This document shows positions 22,856 through 34,069 of a DNA stretch of 64,000 bases, piece by piece. Under the pieces are notes generated by a model. It searched no databases. It saw only the letters and a list, made by a program, of their open reading frames with translations, and was not told the DNA's origin. The position numbers and the translations under genes were made by a program. Numbering within the stretch: position 1 is the first letter of the stretch; every line of letters begins with the position of its first letter. Source of the stretch: Timema cristinae (Eukaryota; Arthropoda; Insecta; Phasmatodea; Timematidae); contig JBCFYV010000012.1 of assembly GCA_039000515.1 (NCBI GenBank), positions 37,403,407-37,467,406 on the forward strand, written 5' to 3'.

Positions 22856-22876
22856 CCCCCCTTTGGGTGCGCCACT
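22856..22876. other. Possible right end of a hAT-like element
   Basis: 'tttgggtgcgccactg' reads inward as CAGTGGCGCACCCAAAGGGG, a hAT-like terminus. It lies 57 bp before another hAT-like left end. No left partner was found. Confidence 0.4.
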
Positions 22877-22932
22877 GCACCTTTGCCATAGGAAACCACT
22901 CCTTTACTAATTCTGGTACATTTAGTTGCAAC

Positions 22933-23570
22933 CACTGGCGCAGCCAAGGGGGTAAGGGGTAGGTTGGAAACCCCCCGCTCCCCCACGCAGGCCTCGATAC
23001 CCAACTACCTCTTTCTCGTCCCTGTTGAAATCATACCTGAGGAACTCTAAAATGAAAACAGACTTAATGGGCTTGCTCTCATGTACATACATCCAGAGGT
23101 GTCTGTTGCTAAGGATGAAGTTCTCAATGGACATAATCTCTATAAAGCCAAGGAAAATAACATAAGACTAAAGGGAATTAGTTCAAAAGCGATGTTGTGA
23201 GTTCAGAGTTAATGTAAGTTATTTATTTGAATTTTCAGATTTTAGCTCATAAAATAATTTTATAAATCAAATTTCCAAAATACAATTTATTGATACTTTC
23301 ATGTTTGTATATTCTAGCAGTACGCATGAATAAAAATTTGTTCATAAAATCATTACAGAAAAAAATTACAGAATTAAGACAATTTTTAGAAACATTAAAT
23401 TATTTTGGATATTATTATATTTATTTTGAAGAATTTGCCTTTTGCAGTACTTACATTTTAAAAATTTCCCGCGGGAAAAACCAATGGATCCCGCTTAGTT
23501 GGTCAGTGAAACTACCCTCTCGCCCCCCACCTCCATTCTCCCCCACAAACGAATCCTGGCTGCACCATTG
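22933..23570. mobile_element. Non-autonomous hAT-like element (638 bp)
   Basis: The left end CACTGGCGCAGCCAAGG pairs with a right end that reads inward CAATGGTGCAGCCAGGA. Flanking 8-mers are GTTGCAAC (22925-22932) and GTTGAGAC (23571-23578), 6 of 8 identical. C/G-rich subterminal tracts lie at both ends. No transposase was recognised. Confidence 0.7.
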
Positions 23571-23579
23571 GTTGAGACG

Positions 23580-23905
23580 TCACATTAGGACATTCCTTAG
23601 TACTCAACCATAATACAGAAATTTTTTTCCAACTTCTCTCTTCCAAGTTTACAACATGCAAACCAGATATAGTTTTTCTTCAACTACTTTTTCCATCTCT
23701 ATCTATATCAGCAACTATGAAATGGGGTACCGCTGATCCCTAAGGCAGGGCCTTACAAGGGAGTGGGAGGGGGGGGGACAAATAAGGAAGCTTAACCTAG
23801 GCTGCTGATAATTGGAGGATCCAAATCACACAAACAGTTTTTTACTGATTTTATTAGCTTTACTCTATGAACAGTTTGAATATTATTTTATGTACAGTAT
23901 TTGTT
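23580..23905. other. No recognisable feature
   Basis: Short spacer with a G-run near 23763-23778. Confidence 0.4.
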
Positions 23906-23910
23906 TATTT

Positions 23911-24122
23911 TCCCACCACGTCTTACCAGCTGTATGGGCTACACACATTTTAGTTGCAGTAGTGGATAGGAAAGAGGATGGTAGAATTGCGAGGAAATGA
24001 ACCGGAATTTGCTTGAATGAATAGTGGCCAAAAATGAGTAAACACCCAATTGAAATCCTCAACACTGGTACACCTGACTAAGTGAGCCCGAAATTTAGTC
24101 TGCATACCTACCGATGTGGGTA
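23911..24122 (-). mobile_element. SINE-II copy, diverged
   Basis: The tail 'ccaccacgtcttaccagctg' is followed by 'gtagaattgcgaggaaatga' and a head ending 'cctaccgatgtgggta', comparable to 'accaccgatgcgggta' at 25598. Confidence 0.7.
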
Positions 24123-24129
24123 TTATGTT

Positions 24130-25390
24130 AATAAAATCGAATGAGGCACATAAATTAAATTAATTATTGCGTGTGGAGAAGAGAGCTACCAAAGTTATAC
24201 CATCCCAGGTCCTCTGAATCATCTTGATTACCCTGACCTACGCTGCTACCATGATGGTTACCTTGGAGTGCCGTGAAAATATGGGGAAATTCGCAATTAG
24301 TTCTACAAGTATCGTACCGTAAATATCATCTTCTTATTAGTTAGATAATGTTAATTTAATATTTCTATAGTTCATTTTTATTCATGAAGGAGTCGTTTTA
24401 TTTTAAGTGTGCTCTATACTAAGATTTCCCTAGATCATAACCTCTAAACATCACGTTTCATACCAATCGCTCCACGAAATCAATTGCACCCGCAGATTTG
24501 ATTCTCATCGGGTATGGGGTGGAGTGGGGGTGCTGACAAGAGGACATAATTAAGACCTTGGCAGACAATATAATCGATTAATCTTGAAAAAAGTGAAGAA
24601 AAATAAACGCAGTTTATGCTATAAGTTTACAATATTTTACTCGTGTAGATAAATATATTAAGTAGGCCTATTACTAAATTTTTTAATACATTAGTAGACC
24701 CACAAATTGAATGTGTTTGATTAAAAATAAATATAATCAGGCATTAAAAATGTATAATATTATTTTTGTATACTTAAGAGGGAATGTAACATAGACCAAT
24801 TCAACATCCCAGGGGTGAAATGGAAAGGAGTTAGGGGGGCATAGCCCCATCTTGCCTACCTCTCTGGATGCTGATGCGTGAAATAATCTCTGCTTTAATA
24901 AAGAGCTAAGAAACACTGTTTTAGTGTATATCTTTGTACTTTAATGACGTTAACGACACTACAGTAGGCAGACAAAAAAATTAGTCAGGAAGTAACCGAT
25001 TCCAAAGAAAAAGGCTGCCCTCCGGATTTAATATCGGGAGACGTTTCCGTTAATAGGCGTCGACATCTCAAACGGTATCAGCGACTAGGAAGTGAACCAG
25101 TCTTTTAGCTAGAAGGAAGTTGTCAACGCAATAGTTGACACGAAACAGTATTTGGCGGGACGTGACAATAGCGGGAAACCGTGGACAGTTGTGGGGAGTG
25201 TTATGAAGGGGTGTAGGTGGGGAAAGTCCAGCGACCGTGACCAGTGTCGTATAGACCTATGTGCGCCATACCGCAAACCGATAACTGTAACCATCTACCG
25301 TGCGCACGCGCTAAGTTGAGTCTAGGGGACAAATAACATTGTATGTGTGTGAGTGCAACTCGTCTCACCAACCGTTAGGAGTATCCATAT
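24130..25390. other. Spacer; CpG-richer segment at about 24990-25340
   Basis: The first part is AT-rich with nothing recognised. 24990-25340 is visibly richer in GC and CpG ('ggcgggacgtgacaatagcg', 'accgtgcgcacgcgc') than the surroundings. No exon or promoter could be established. Confidence 0.4.
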
Positions 25391-25394
25391 TCTT

Positions 25395-25598
25395 ACGATA
25401 GTGAAAGAATGGGTGAGAAAGGTAAAATATCAGGAAAATTGTATCCGCATTTGCATGGAGGTACAGTGAGAAACCATTTTGGCGAAGCCACCTTCAGTAC
25501 TCCCAGACTGGATTCAAACCCCAAGCTCCCCGTCACCGCTAATATAGCATATTGCGGTAGTGAAACCTTAGACCATGCAACCACCGATGCGGGTAAAT
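25395..25598 (-). mobile_element. SINE-II copy lacking the tail
   Basis: The body 'ccgcatttgcatggagg' and 'gtgagaaaccattttgg' leads to the B-box complement 'ggattcaaaccccaagc' and the head end 'ccttagaccatgcaaccacc' then 'gatgcgggta'. Confidence 0.8.
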
Positions 25599-25619
25599 AG
25601 TAATTTAATTTGTTATCCA

Positions 25620-26410
25620 TTAATCCACAAACCGGACTTGATGTCATTTTTTTTAACAGTTTTAACAAGTTAAAAATTTATAAACGATAAAGAGTGATTC
25701 AACTATTTAATAATTTCAATAGGAATAGTATTAGTAGTAATAATAATAACATATATTTCAATGAAACACTATTAATGATATATATTAATACCTATTATTA
25801 ATACTAATAATATCTATTAATAATATTTATATTATTAATATTATTAATATTTCATTATGTACAACTCATATGAATGTTTAGTTGTAGGCTACTAAATTTT
25901 AACCCTATTCACTAATTGTCCGCAAAAAAAAAAAAATACAAGTTTGACCCGTTATAAGTCGTAGACTGTAATGATTTGAAATCAATTAATCACTTACTAC
26001 AGGTTATAGTTAATTTATTTATTTCAGGTATTTAACGTGTACTTTCTGATCCGACTGATTATATCACCACCCGAGAATTTCTATGAGCGAGAGTGAAAGG
26101 GCCTACCATATTTGCCGGAAAAATATATTCACATGCCTTGCAGGGCTATTTTTTATACCACAATCTACATGGGACCATCAGTTTTACTTCCCCTCCGAAG
26201 GAAGTTGTGCTACGTATTTTTATAGGTCACGAACATTGGGTCTTGAGGCGAGCAATTCACCTGAAAACCACCTAGGTTGACTATAATAATTATTAATTAT
26301 ACGCATGTTAATATTGTGCAGTAAAATTTGAATTTCGAATGACCTTTATTTGATAGTAAACCCTCTCAGGGACTTAATGTTTAGGTCGACCGTTTTGTTG
26401 TTGTTTGATT
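25620..26410. other. Very AT-rich spacer
   Basis: An imperfect AAT/ATT-rich block lies at about 25730-25855. Nothing recognised otherwise. Confidence 0.4.
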
Positions 26411-26412
26411 GA

Positions 26413-26610
26413 TTACAGCATCTTACTACCCATCCATGTAGGTATGAAGAAGGTAGACTTTTGATTAAATGTACCGGAAATTGTGTGGAAATAGTTAGTG
26501 AAAAACCATTTAAGAAAAAAAACACTCTTGGTGGTACATCTATTCTAGTTTTAATTGCTAATCTCCCCTTCAGCAGTTCGGAATAGAGTGATAGGTTTGA
26601 GAGACCCAGC
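26413..26610 (-). mobile_element. Degenerate SINE-II copy
   Basis: The tail 'acagcatcttactacccatc' is followed by body fragments ('ggtatgaagaaggtagac', 'gaaaaaccatttaag') and an eroded head ('ctaatctccccttcagcag'). Confidence 0.65.
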
Positions 26611-26614
26611 TATA

Positions 26615-27185
26615 ATCATACAATTATGAACGGTATCAACAAAAATCTGTCTGAATCAAGGGATGTGATGTTGGAAGGAGTGAGGTCCAGACCACTCGCA
26701 CATACTCTTAATGGCGTGTGGACGGTGTATAAATGTTGTCTTGCGGTTTTCAAATGAACAAGTTCATTAAATTCCAAACGCAATCACTAAAAAAAACTTA
26801 CTGTGAGTTTGCGTACGTTATTCTTCTATTGCCGGCTACATAATTATAATGATTCGTGACGTCACAAACCACAAAATTAGTCAGATGCAACCGACACAAT
26901 ACCTAGGAAGACTGTGCGACTCAAAATGGCAGCAAACTATAACTATTGGTAGAATATATTACAATAATTCATAGTTTACGACTCAATGATAGCATAATCT
27001 TTATTTCAATATTCTTACAAGATATATACTGTAGAGTACATTTTAAATTTAAGTAAATGTGTCGTTAGTCGAGATTTTGGGCAAAGGAAACCCCAAACCC
27101 ATTGATTTCTTTCCTCTTAAATACTTCCAAATGTGCTAACAGTGGGTAAATATTATCTCCCTCCCTAAATCAAATTTAATACAAG
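26615..27185. other. No recognisable feature
   Basis: AT-rich spacer. Confidence 0.4.
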
Positions 27186-27189
27186 AAAA

Positions 27190-27440
27190 TGACCCGCTTT
27201 GGTGCCGGCAGGATGTAACGCGCTACTCTCGTGTTGGACTAGACTGCCGATGACGAGTAGATCAAGGTTTGAATCTCAGTTGGGTGTACTAGTGTGCATT
27301 TTACCAAATTGTTTTTCACTCTCCCTCCACGCAAATACTGGTACACTTCTTCGAAATATAGTCATAGTAATCCCTAAGCCCATCAGTGGTATTAGTACAT
27401 AAGCGTACAACCCGAATGGGTAGTAAGGCGTGGTGCTAAA
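27190..27440 (+). mobile_element. SINE-II copy with poly(A)-like end
   Basis: The head 'cccgctttggtgccggcagg' has the B box 'aggtttgaatctcag' (about 27264-27278). The body includes 'tttttcactctccctccac' and 'gcaaatactggtacacttc', and the tail is 'acccgaatgggtagtaag' then 'gcgtggtgct' followed by A15 instead of (AAT)n. Confidence 0.88.
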
Positions 27441-27444
27441 AAAA

Positions 27445-27870
27445 AAAAAAAAACTAGAAATGTTTTAAAAATAGTTTTTTCAGCCACTCTCAAGTTAGTG
27501 CGCACGTACTGTAGGCCAGTGGCCTAACCTACCCTCTATTCCACAGTCCATTTAACCAATGACAAAACCACACGAAGCAACATGTCGTGCGTGTACTTAG
27601 CTATTTTAATGATAGCGGAAGTGATGGTCATATTCCGCAAATTGGTTTCGAATATTTTCCAGTTTGTAATATTGGCAATAAAAATATTGGCTGATTGCTA
27701 TGAGCGCCTGGCTTGACTGATGCACCCGATTGTTTCCTGGCTGCATTTTTTTATTGACGACAATACTATCTTTATTTTATACTAGAGTTGCTATGAATGG
27801 TTTCATACACCATAGCGCTGAGTGGGCTTACCCATGATAAATGTCAGACTTGTAATTGCCTATTTTGAGG
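27445..27870. other. No recognisable feature
   Basis: Spacer without recognised elements. Confidence 0.4.
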
Positions 27871-27874
27871 ATCT

Positions 27875-28062
27875 TAAGGGGATCATCACCCGTAACGCTC
27901 GAACACATTGAGGACGTCCACAATTTCCTCGTTATTTAAGCAGGTGCTAACTATTTCTATATTCGTAAATTTTTAAAATGGCAGCCAGACACTGGAATCG
28001 AACCCGTAACCCTTGTATTAACGTGCCAATGCTCTAACAATGAGCTATGTATGATTAATCCC
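27875..28062 (-). mobile_element. tRNA-like head with short body (possible further SINE or tRNA pseudogene)
   Basis: Minus strand: D-arm-like 'tagctcattgttagagca' with perfect GCTC/GAGC pairing, then the B box 'gggttcgattcc' (about 28004-27993). The expected acceptor stem does not pair, so it is not a functional tRNA. Downstream sequence (27875-27965) resembles 1755-1860, which suggests a dispersed tRNA-derived element. Confidence 0.55.
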
Positions 28063-28064
28063 GC

Positions 28065-28540
28065 GCTCGTTGTCGTTTTAAGGGGAATCGTGCACCGGAA
28101 ACATTAAGGGAAATTCTCAACAAAACTGATTCTATTGTTTTAATTCCGAATTCTTTTTCTTTTTTTTATAAATTGTCTTTGAAAGTTGTTTATACTGATG
28201 AAATTAAATACATCAAATTTTCCAAGCCTATTAACTGCAAGTGTTTAATTTGTTATATTTGAATTCATAACTTGCTATAGATGAACGTGTAAATATTTCA
28301 ATACGATCGACTGAATACCTTCTAAACTAGTAAATATTTACTACTACACATAAAATTACATTTTAAAGTATCAGATTGTTTTTATTTATCATTTACTGTT
28401 TACCTTATTATGCTAAGGTTTTAGATGTATTTCAAATTAATGGTGGATTAGTTCTGAGCCATTAGATATTTGAATTTTACCTTGAGGAGGTCGGGTTTTT
28501 AAAATTGCTTGGGCCACATCTCATGGTGATTATAGTTTTT
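28065..28540. other. No recognisable feature
   Basis: AT-rich spacer. Confidence 0.4.
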
Positions 28541-28551
28541 AAACATCACCT

Positions 28552-28783
28552 GGTGACCTGGTGGTCTAGGCGTAAGGTGTTGGACTTCTGTGCTAGAGAT
28601 CCGGAGTTCAATCCTTGGTCCCGGCACGGATTTATCTGATTGCCAAACGCTTCCTTCACCTCTTGACAAGACGTTTATTAATATCAACTTGTGAATGTGT
28701 GGAATGCCAGGCCTCCACCGTGGTTCGGATCCCACGTTAAACCCGAACGGGTTGTGGGACGTGGTGCAAATATTAATAATAAT
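28552..28783 (+). mobile_element. SINE-I copy with internal deletion and target-site duplication
   Basis: Full tRNA-like head (A box 'tggtctaggcgtaagg', B box 'gagttcaatcc'). The body runs through 'ccaccgtggttcggatccc' and then jumps directly to 'acccgaacgggttgtgg', so about 70 bp before the tail are missing. Target duplications AAACATCACCT (28541-28551) and AAACATCACTT (28784-28794) flank it. Confidence 0.93.
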
Positions 28784-28910
28784 AAACATCACTTCACTTG
28801 ATATATTTTTACGCGGATATACCATATATTACATGCTCAACTGCAAGCGATTGTAGTGGTCATTTTAACTAAAATTTTATCTCATTTTTAGACCCACACA
28901 AATACTCCTT

Positions 28911-29112
28911 GGGCCAGTTGCATAGTCAAATTTAGTACGCCTCAAGTGCGGCGCTACACTAAACACAAGACGACACCTACCTAAACTCGAATGGAATGGG
29001 CCGTTCTCGCATAGGAAACTGGCCCATTCCATTCTGGTTTAGGTAGGTGACGTCATGTACTTAGTGTAGCGCCGCACTTGAGGCGTACTAAATTTAACTA
29101 TGAAACTGGCCC
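28911..29112. mobile_element. Palindromic MITE (202 bp), copy 1
   Basis: Almost the whole element is one inverted repeat: GGGCCAGTTGCATAGTC at the left, GACTATGAAACTGGCCC-like at the right, with arms about 95 bp long that include 'agtacgcctcaagtgcggcg'. The flanking trinucleotide is CTT on both sides (28908-28910, 29113-29115). An equal-length copy is at 47195-47396. The superfamily is undetermined; a 3-bp target duplication would fit PIF/Harbinger, but the site is not the usual TWA. Confidence 0.92.
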
Positions 29113-29264
29113 CTTATCACCATCTTCAACACTTGAATACTACCGCCAAATTAGAGCATGTTTCATTGAGGTCACACAGGTCTTGGAAGGAGGCTCGTCT
29201 AGTCTTATTCTTGCCAAGATAATCGAATTTGCTGTCTGGCGAGGTTGTCAATCGGCATTCGAAT

Positions 29265-29450
29265 TCTAAGGAGGGCCCAAGATAAAACTTGAAATAAATT
29301 CCAACCATCCAAAATAATATATTTTGATCCGCCACTGATCAATGCTATTCTTAAAGGAGAAAGTAATCCTACACATTTCATGTGTATGATCATTGCTAGC
29401 CTTATGCGATAAGGTGAGCCAGAACTCTCATTTCAACAACTACTTCCGTT
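29265..29450 (-). repeat. Separate copy of the polymerase-relic arm
   Basis: 'agataaaacttgaaataaat', 'caaaataatatattttgatc' and 'gccactgatcaatgctattc' match 7914-7996. The copy ends with 'gagccagaactctcatttca' as at 8268-8290. No polymerase sequence is next to it, and the 51-bp tandem array is absent. Confidence 0.8.
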
Positions 29451-29454
29451 CTTG

Positions 29455-30080
29455 CATACCGGCTAAACACCTTCAGTTAGGGTCAACAAATAAAAAAAAA
29501 TTAAGAGGAGGACAATCTATTCTGAAATAATTTAAATGGAGTACATTTTAAAATAAAACAAAATGTAAGATATCAACATTTATTACGAAAGAAAACACTA
29601 ACGTCAACATTGAAATAATCTTAATCCATAGTGCTGATATCTCTTATATAGGTATATGTATTTATTAACACTTTTTAAAAAATCACGCCTTGATACTACC
29701 GGGATTTAAATCCCGATTTTGTCAGTCACTAGCAATAAACTCTCTTTCGAGTTTTAAATAACAACATCCGCAATGAGTGCCAGCAAGAAATATATGATAA
29801 AGTAGTCATTTAATTAAATAGTTGTGTTGACAAAGTGAACGCCTTTAGTCCTTTGGAGCAAGGATTCCCAACCGGTGTTCTGCGGCACTTATGAGTGTCA
29901 CGAATTCGGCCAAATGTGCCGCAAGATTTTGAAGGGGATGAAAATATAATAAAGAAAGTATATTACCACAAAATTATGAAAATAAATAAACAGAAGAAAG
30001 TTTTGTTTTTCAATGTTTTTCTGAATGAATTTTGCCATGGTACACGATGTGAGTCATTGCTAGTTTATCTTTATTATTTT
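29455..30080. other. Spacer; possible hAT left terminus near 29868
   Basis: 'caaggattcccaaccggtg' at about 29868 resembles hAT termini, and the following 'ttctgcggcac' is found in such elements. No right end was identified downstream, so the element is not called. Confidence 0.35.
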
Positions 30081-30084
30081 TATT

Positions 30085-30255
30085 TAGCACCACGTCTTAC
30101 TACCCGTTCGGTTTATACGCATTAAGTACTAATTACGCTAATGGATTAGGAATTGGGAAGATTGAATTAGAGGAAGTGAACCCGCATTTGCGTGGAGAGA
30201 GAGAGAGAGTGGAAAACCATTTAGGAAAACCACCCCAGTTCACGCGACCGAGGCT
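30085..30255 (-). mobile_element. SINE-II copy, head-truncated
   Basis: The tail 'agcaccacgtcttactaccc' is followed by 'gaagattgaattagaggaag' and 'gagtggaaaaccatttagg', up to 'acgcgaccgagg'. The copy stops just before the B box. Confidence 0.9.
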
Positions 30256-30259
30256 AGTT

Positions 30260-31180
30260 TATTAATTTCAAAAGCTATTTTAATCTATAGCTGTATTTAT
30301 GTATTTCATTACAAAATTTATTTAATCACAAACTAAAAACACTTAATTGTGTAATATTCTACCCTTTTATTCCACTTTGGATAAAAAATAGAAAATATGA
30401 AAATCAAAACACTTGTGAAAATTCTTACAAGGACGCCCGCCATGAGATTCTAATCCCCTTCATTTTGGTCATATATGTCACAAAAACTTGTAATAAATTA
30501 GCTTTACAAATAAATTAATTATATTTTATTTTATGAATTCATTTGGTGGGTCGAGTAAAGTACATATTAATAATATAAACTATAGTATTTGTATTTTTGT
30601 TAATAGCTTTCAAAACAATAAATTAAAAACACGTCAAGTGTACCTAGCTGGCATTTAAACCCGTGCCCACCAATATGTTTGTTAATTTTCTACAAATACT
30701 ACTTGTGGTTCTGACCTGTAGTGTCAAGGTTGAATATAGACTGTAATGTCCTTGTCTGAATAATTCATTTCTCTTTCTTTCCCTGTCCTATTTTCTGAAC
30801 AGCGTTTTCTGTCTCACAGAAGATAATAATTTTTTACTAATCTAGTATGTTAAAAAGACTCGAGTACATTTTTTTTTACCACATGGCAATTTTTGATTGA
30901 ACGAAAAACATAAGTCTCCATCCTGAAAATACTTACTTCCAAGTAAAGCAGATATATTTCAATGTCTTAGAAGAGGAAGGAGCTCTTGAAGCGGGAAATT
31001 TTACCATACTCACACATGTGGAGTTAAATAAGGTCCATAACCAATTTATAACGTGTATAATTTTCCTTAAGATATGATTGAAGAACGACCCAGAGCACGC
31101 TTCGAAGGCTGTATACTATACATTTATTAATTTGTACAAACATTCTCTTACTTTCATATATTTTATGATATTGTTAGTTA
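30260..31180. other. No recognisable feature
   Basis: AT-rich spacer. Confidence 0.4.
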
Positions 31181-31183
31181 TTG

Positions 31184-31452
31184 TTAGCACCGCGTCTTAC
31201 TAACCGTTCGGGTTGTACGCACTTACGCTAATGTGTAATGGTAGGGCGATTGTGAGATGAAATGAAGGACCTACAGTTTAACGTGGGATCCGAACCACGG
31301 TGGAGGCCTGGCATTCCCCACATTCACAAGATGACTTGTCAGAGGTGAAGGAAGGGTTTGGTAATCAAATAGATCTGTGCCGGGACCGAGGATTGAACCC
31401 CGGACCCCCATCACAGAAGTTCGACACCTTACCCCTAGACCGCCAGGTCACC
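31184..31452 (-). mobile_element. SINE-I copy, full length
   Basis: Low-coordinate tail 'tagcaccgcgtcttactaac', then 'gagatgaaatgaaggacc', 'ccacggtggaggcctggc' and the tRNA-like head with B-box complement 'ggattgaaccccgg' (about 31390-31403) and A-box complement 'ccttacccctagaccgcc', ending at 'aggtcacc'. No (AAT)n run, only a degenerate TTGTTAG stretch. A hAT element begins 14 bp beyond the head. Confidence 0.93.
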
Positions 31453-31466
31453 TTTTTATATTAAAC

Positions 31467-34056
31467 CAGTGGTTCCCAACCTGGGGGTGATCGCCCCCAA
31501 GTGGGCGATTTGGGTTATCGGGGGGGCAATAAAATAAGTGGGGGGCGATGAGTATTCAAAGGGGGAAAAATTAAATCGTACTGTACAGTAGAAGTTGCCG
31601 GGTAGCACGAGTCGCTGGCTATTCTCAGTCGGCGAGTTCACTGCACTCACCCCTCTTCACAGTCCCCCACCTGTTGTTGTTCAGCGCGGCCGACTGGTGA
31701 CTCAACCCCCTCCCCTCTTGCCAACACAACACACTTGCCATTGACCTACATTCGTCTTCAGTCTTCACTAGCCTTTGTGTGCCTCACCATCAGTTTTTGT
31801 GCGTGTCTTTTCTGTTTTTGTGCGTTTGTTTTGAAGTGTAGAAGTTCATGCACAATGGATTCAAAAAAGAAGTGTCCTCAATACTCAGCTGAGTATTTAA
31901 AATTCTGTTTTATCACGTCACCACAAAATGTGCAGTTTCCACATTGTCTTTTGTGCGATAAAACATTTACTAGTAATGAAGCCATGAAGCCTTCGCGAAT
32001 GAAAGATCATTTATCAAGAGTACACAGTGATAAAGTGAGTAAAGAACTTAGTTATTTTCAACACCTCAAAGCTAAAGCTGTTAAACGGCCTAATGTGAGT
32101 GCATTATTTTAAAAACGAGAAACCTATCTTGACAAAGGTCTTCTTGCTTCTTACGAGGTGTCTTTATTGATCGCTAATTGTGGTAAACCTCACACAATTG
32201 GCGAAACTCTTGTTTTACCGGCTAGCAAAAAAATTGTTGAAATCATGCTAGGCAAGGGCCCTAGTAATAAGATAAGTCAATCGGTTCCTTTGAGCAAAAA
32301 TACTGTTTCCAGGCGAATTGACGAAATGGCCACAGACGTTGAATCCAAACTCACCAATTTGTTGGAAAAAAGTAAATTTACATTGCCGATTGATGAATTA
32401 ACTGTGATTGATAACAAAGCAATTTTATTAGCTTATGTGAGGTTTATCAATGAACAAAAGTAAATTACCAAGGAAATGCTGTTTGCTAGAACTTTGATTG
32501 CTGATACGAAGGGATCGTCGATTTTTAAAGTGGTACAAGATTATTTTGAGGAAAAAGAGATTCCCCTAACAAACGTGAGCGCTTGCGCAACAGATGGTGC
32601 TCCTGCCATGTCAGGTCGTCATGCTGGGTTTCTAGCCCACCTTAATAAAGAAGTGCCAGAGGTCATCACTATTCACTGTGTCATTCATCGTCAACACTTA
32701 GCTGCGAAAAAATTGAGTGGTGTCCTGCATGAAACCCTAAAACTGATCATTACTGGTGTCAACAAGATTAAAGCTAATTCCCTCAATGACCGTCTGTTCC
32801 GACAACTTTGCCATGAAAATGATGAGGAATTCGAACGCTTGCTTCTACATACGGCCGTGAGGTGGCTTTCCAAAGTAAACTGTTTGCGCCGTTTCTTAGA
32901 ATCATTTGACACGGTTACTGAGTTTCTTGACACGTCTGATCCTGTTTTAAGTGAGAATTTGAAGCAACGCAAGTTGGAACTTGCGTACCTTACAGATATT
33001 TTTGAAAAAATTAACGAAGTCAATATAAGGCTTCAAGGAAACAAGATGAACCTTATCAAGGCCAAAGGAATTATTTCATCATTCATCGCCAAGTTTGAAA
33101 TTCACAAGGTAAATATTGGCCGTAAAGATCTGATTCTGTTTCCGACCCTTAAAAAGTGTTCAGTGTCAGCTAACGGGACTCCTGAACTCCCAGAAGACCA
33201 AATCCTAATTTTTACTGATCACCTTGACCAGTTAAAAACTGACATAGAATTAAGATTTGAAGATTTGACCAAGTTACAAATTACTGATTGGATTCTAGAT
33301 CCATTCTCGTTTGAAGCTGTGGATAAGCTTGATAACTCTTTGCAGACAGAGTTTCTAGATCTGAAGTATGACTGTGAGGCGAAAATCATTTTCAAGCAGA
33401 GCGGTTACGAGTTAGGCTGGGTGAAGATTATGGACACTTATCCACAACTGTGGGGAAAAACTGAACCACTTCTCATCTCGTTCCCGTCAACATATTTAGT
33501 TGAAAAAGGATTTAGTTCTGTTGTCCAGCTCCTCACAAAACAAAGAAATAAGTTGGATATTTGCCTCAAAGGAGACTTGCGCCTGAACTTGACGAACATA
33601 AAGCCGGATATTCAAGCTTTAACTGAAATCCACCAAGCACAAGGAGGCCATTGAAAAGGTAAAATAAAACAATAACACATTTTCGAACTTTCATTTATTT
33701 TTTCAAATTTTAACTGTCAACTTTCCTAATTTTTCCAGATTCCAATTTAAAAATGAAAACATGTACTCCTGTTTTTTAAATGTACATCAATGATCTTAGT
33801 TAATTATTTCACTTCTTTGTTATTTAGAAAAAATCTGTAAAAAATGTACATTTTTTTTTTATTTTATTCAAGAGTGACCGGATAAAACTGCTTTGGTTGT
33901 TTTTATATACGGTAGTAAAATTGTTTATAAACTGCTTTATTATTTACACCTTACTTCAAATTAAAATTAGACATACAATGAAAATGAAAAGGGGGCGATA
34001 GGTGTTAGTCAACCTCCAGAAAGGGGAGATGGGCCACAAAAGGTTGTGAACCACTG
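31467..34056 (+). mobile_element. hAT transposon, 2,590 bp, nearly complete
   Basis: Termini CAGTGGTTCCCAACCT (left) and, read inward, CAGTGGTTCACAACCT (right), one mismatch in 16 bp. 8-bp target duplications TATTAAAC (31459-31466) and TATCAAAC (34057-34064) differ at one base. The left subterminal region contains a G/C palindrome ('gggggtgatcgccccc'). The interior holds a single transposase frame. The single mismatches in duplication and termini and the low number of coding lesions suggest a fairly recent insertion. Confidence 0.96.
31855..33654 (+). pseudogene. hAT transposase (ZBED5/FAM200-like), two in-frame stop codons
   Basis: A single continuous frame of 600 codons begins at the ATG at 31855, chosen because family members start with a comparable MDS(K)-type leader just before the zinc finger. 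A BED-type zinc finger lies at residues 31-57 (CLLC ... DHLSRVH). The RNase H-like core includes 'ATDGAPAMSG' near codon 247, and the C-terminal dimerisation block includes 'YLVEKGFSSVVQLL' and 'RNKLDICLKGDLRLNL'. Length and order fit transposases annotated as ZBED5- or FAM200-like. The frame has exactly two lesions, TAA at codon 86 (32110-32112) and TAA at codon 203 (32461-32463), and no frameshift. AATAAA follows at 33663-33668. As it stands no full-length protein can be made without readthrough; the domestication status of relatives does not apply here. Confidence 0.95.
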
Positions 34057-34069
34057 TATCAAACCAAAG

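Noticed and set aside
27972..28062. Functional tRNA gene
   Set aside because: D-arm and B box are good, but the acceptor stem does not pair and the anticodon stem is only partly paired, so it is a tRNA-derived repeat or pseudogene.
29868..30730. hAT element starting at 'caaggattcccaaccgg'
   Set aside because: The left end is convincing in style, but no right end or target duplication could be found.
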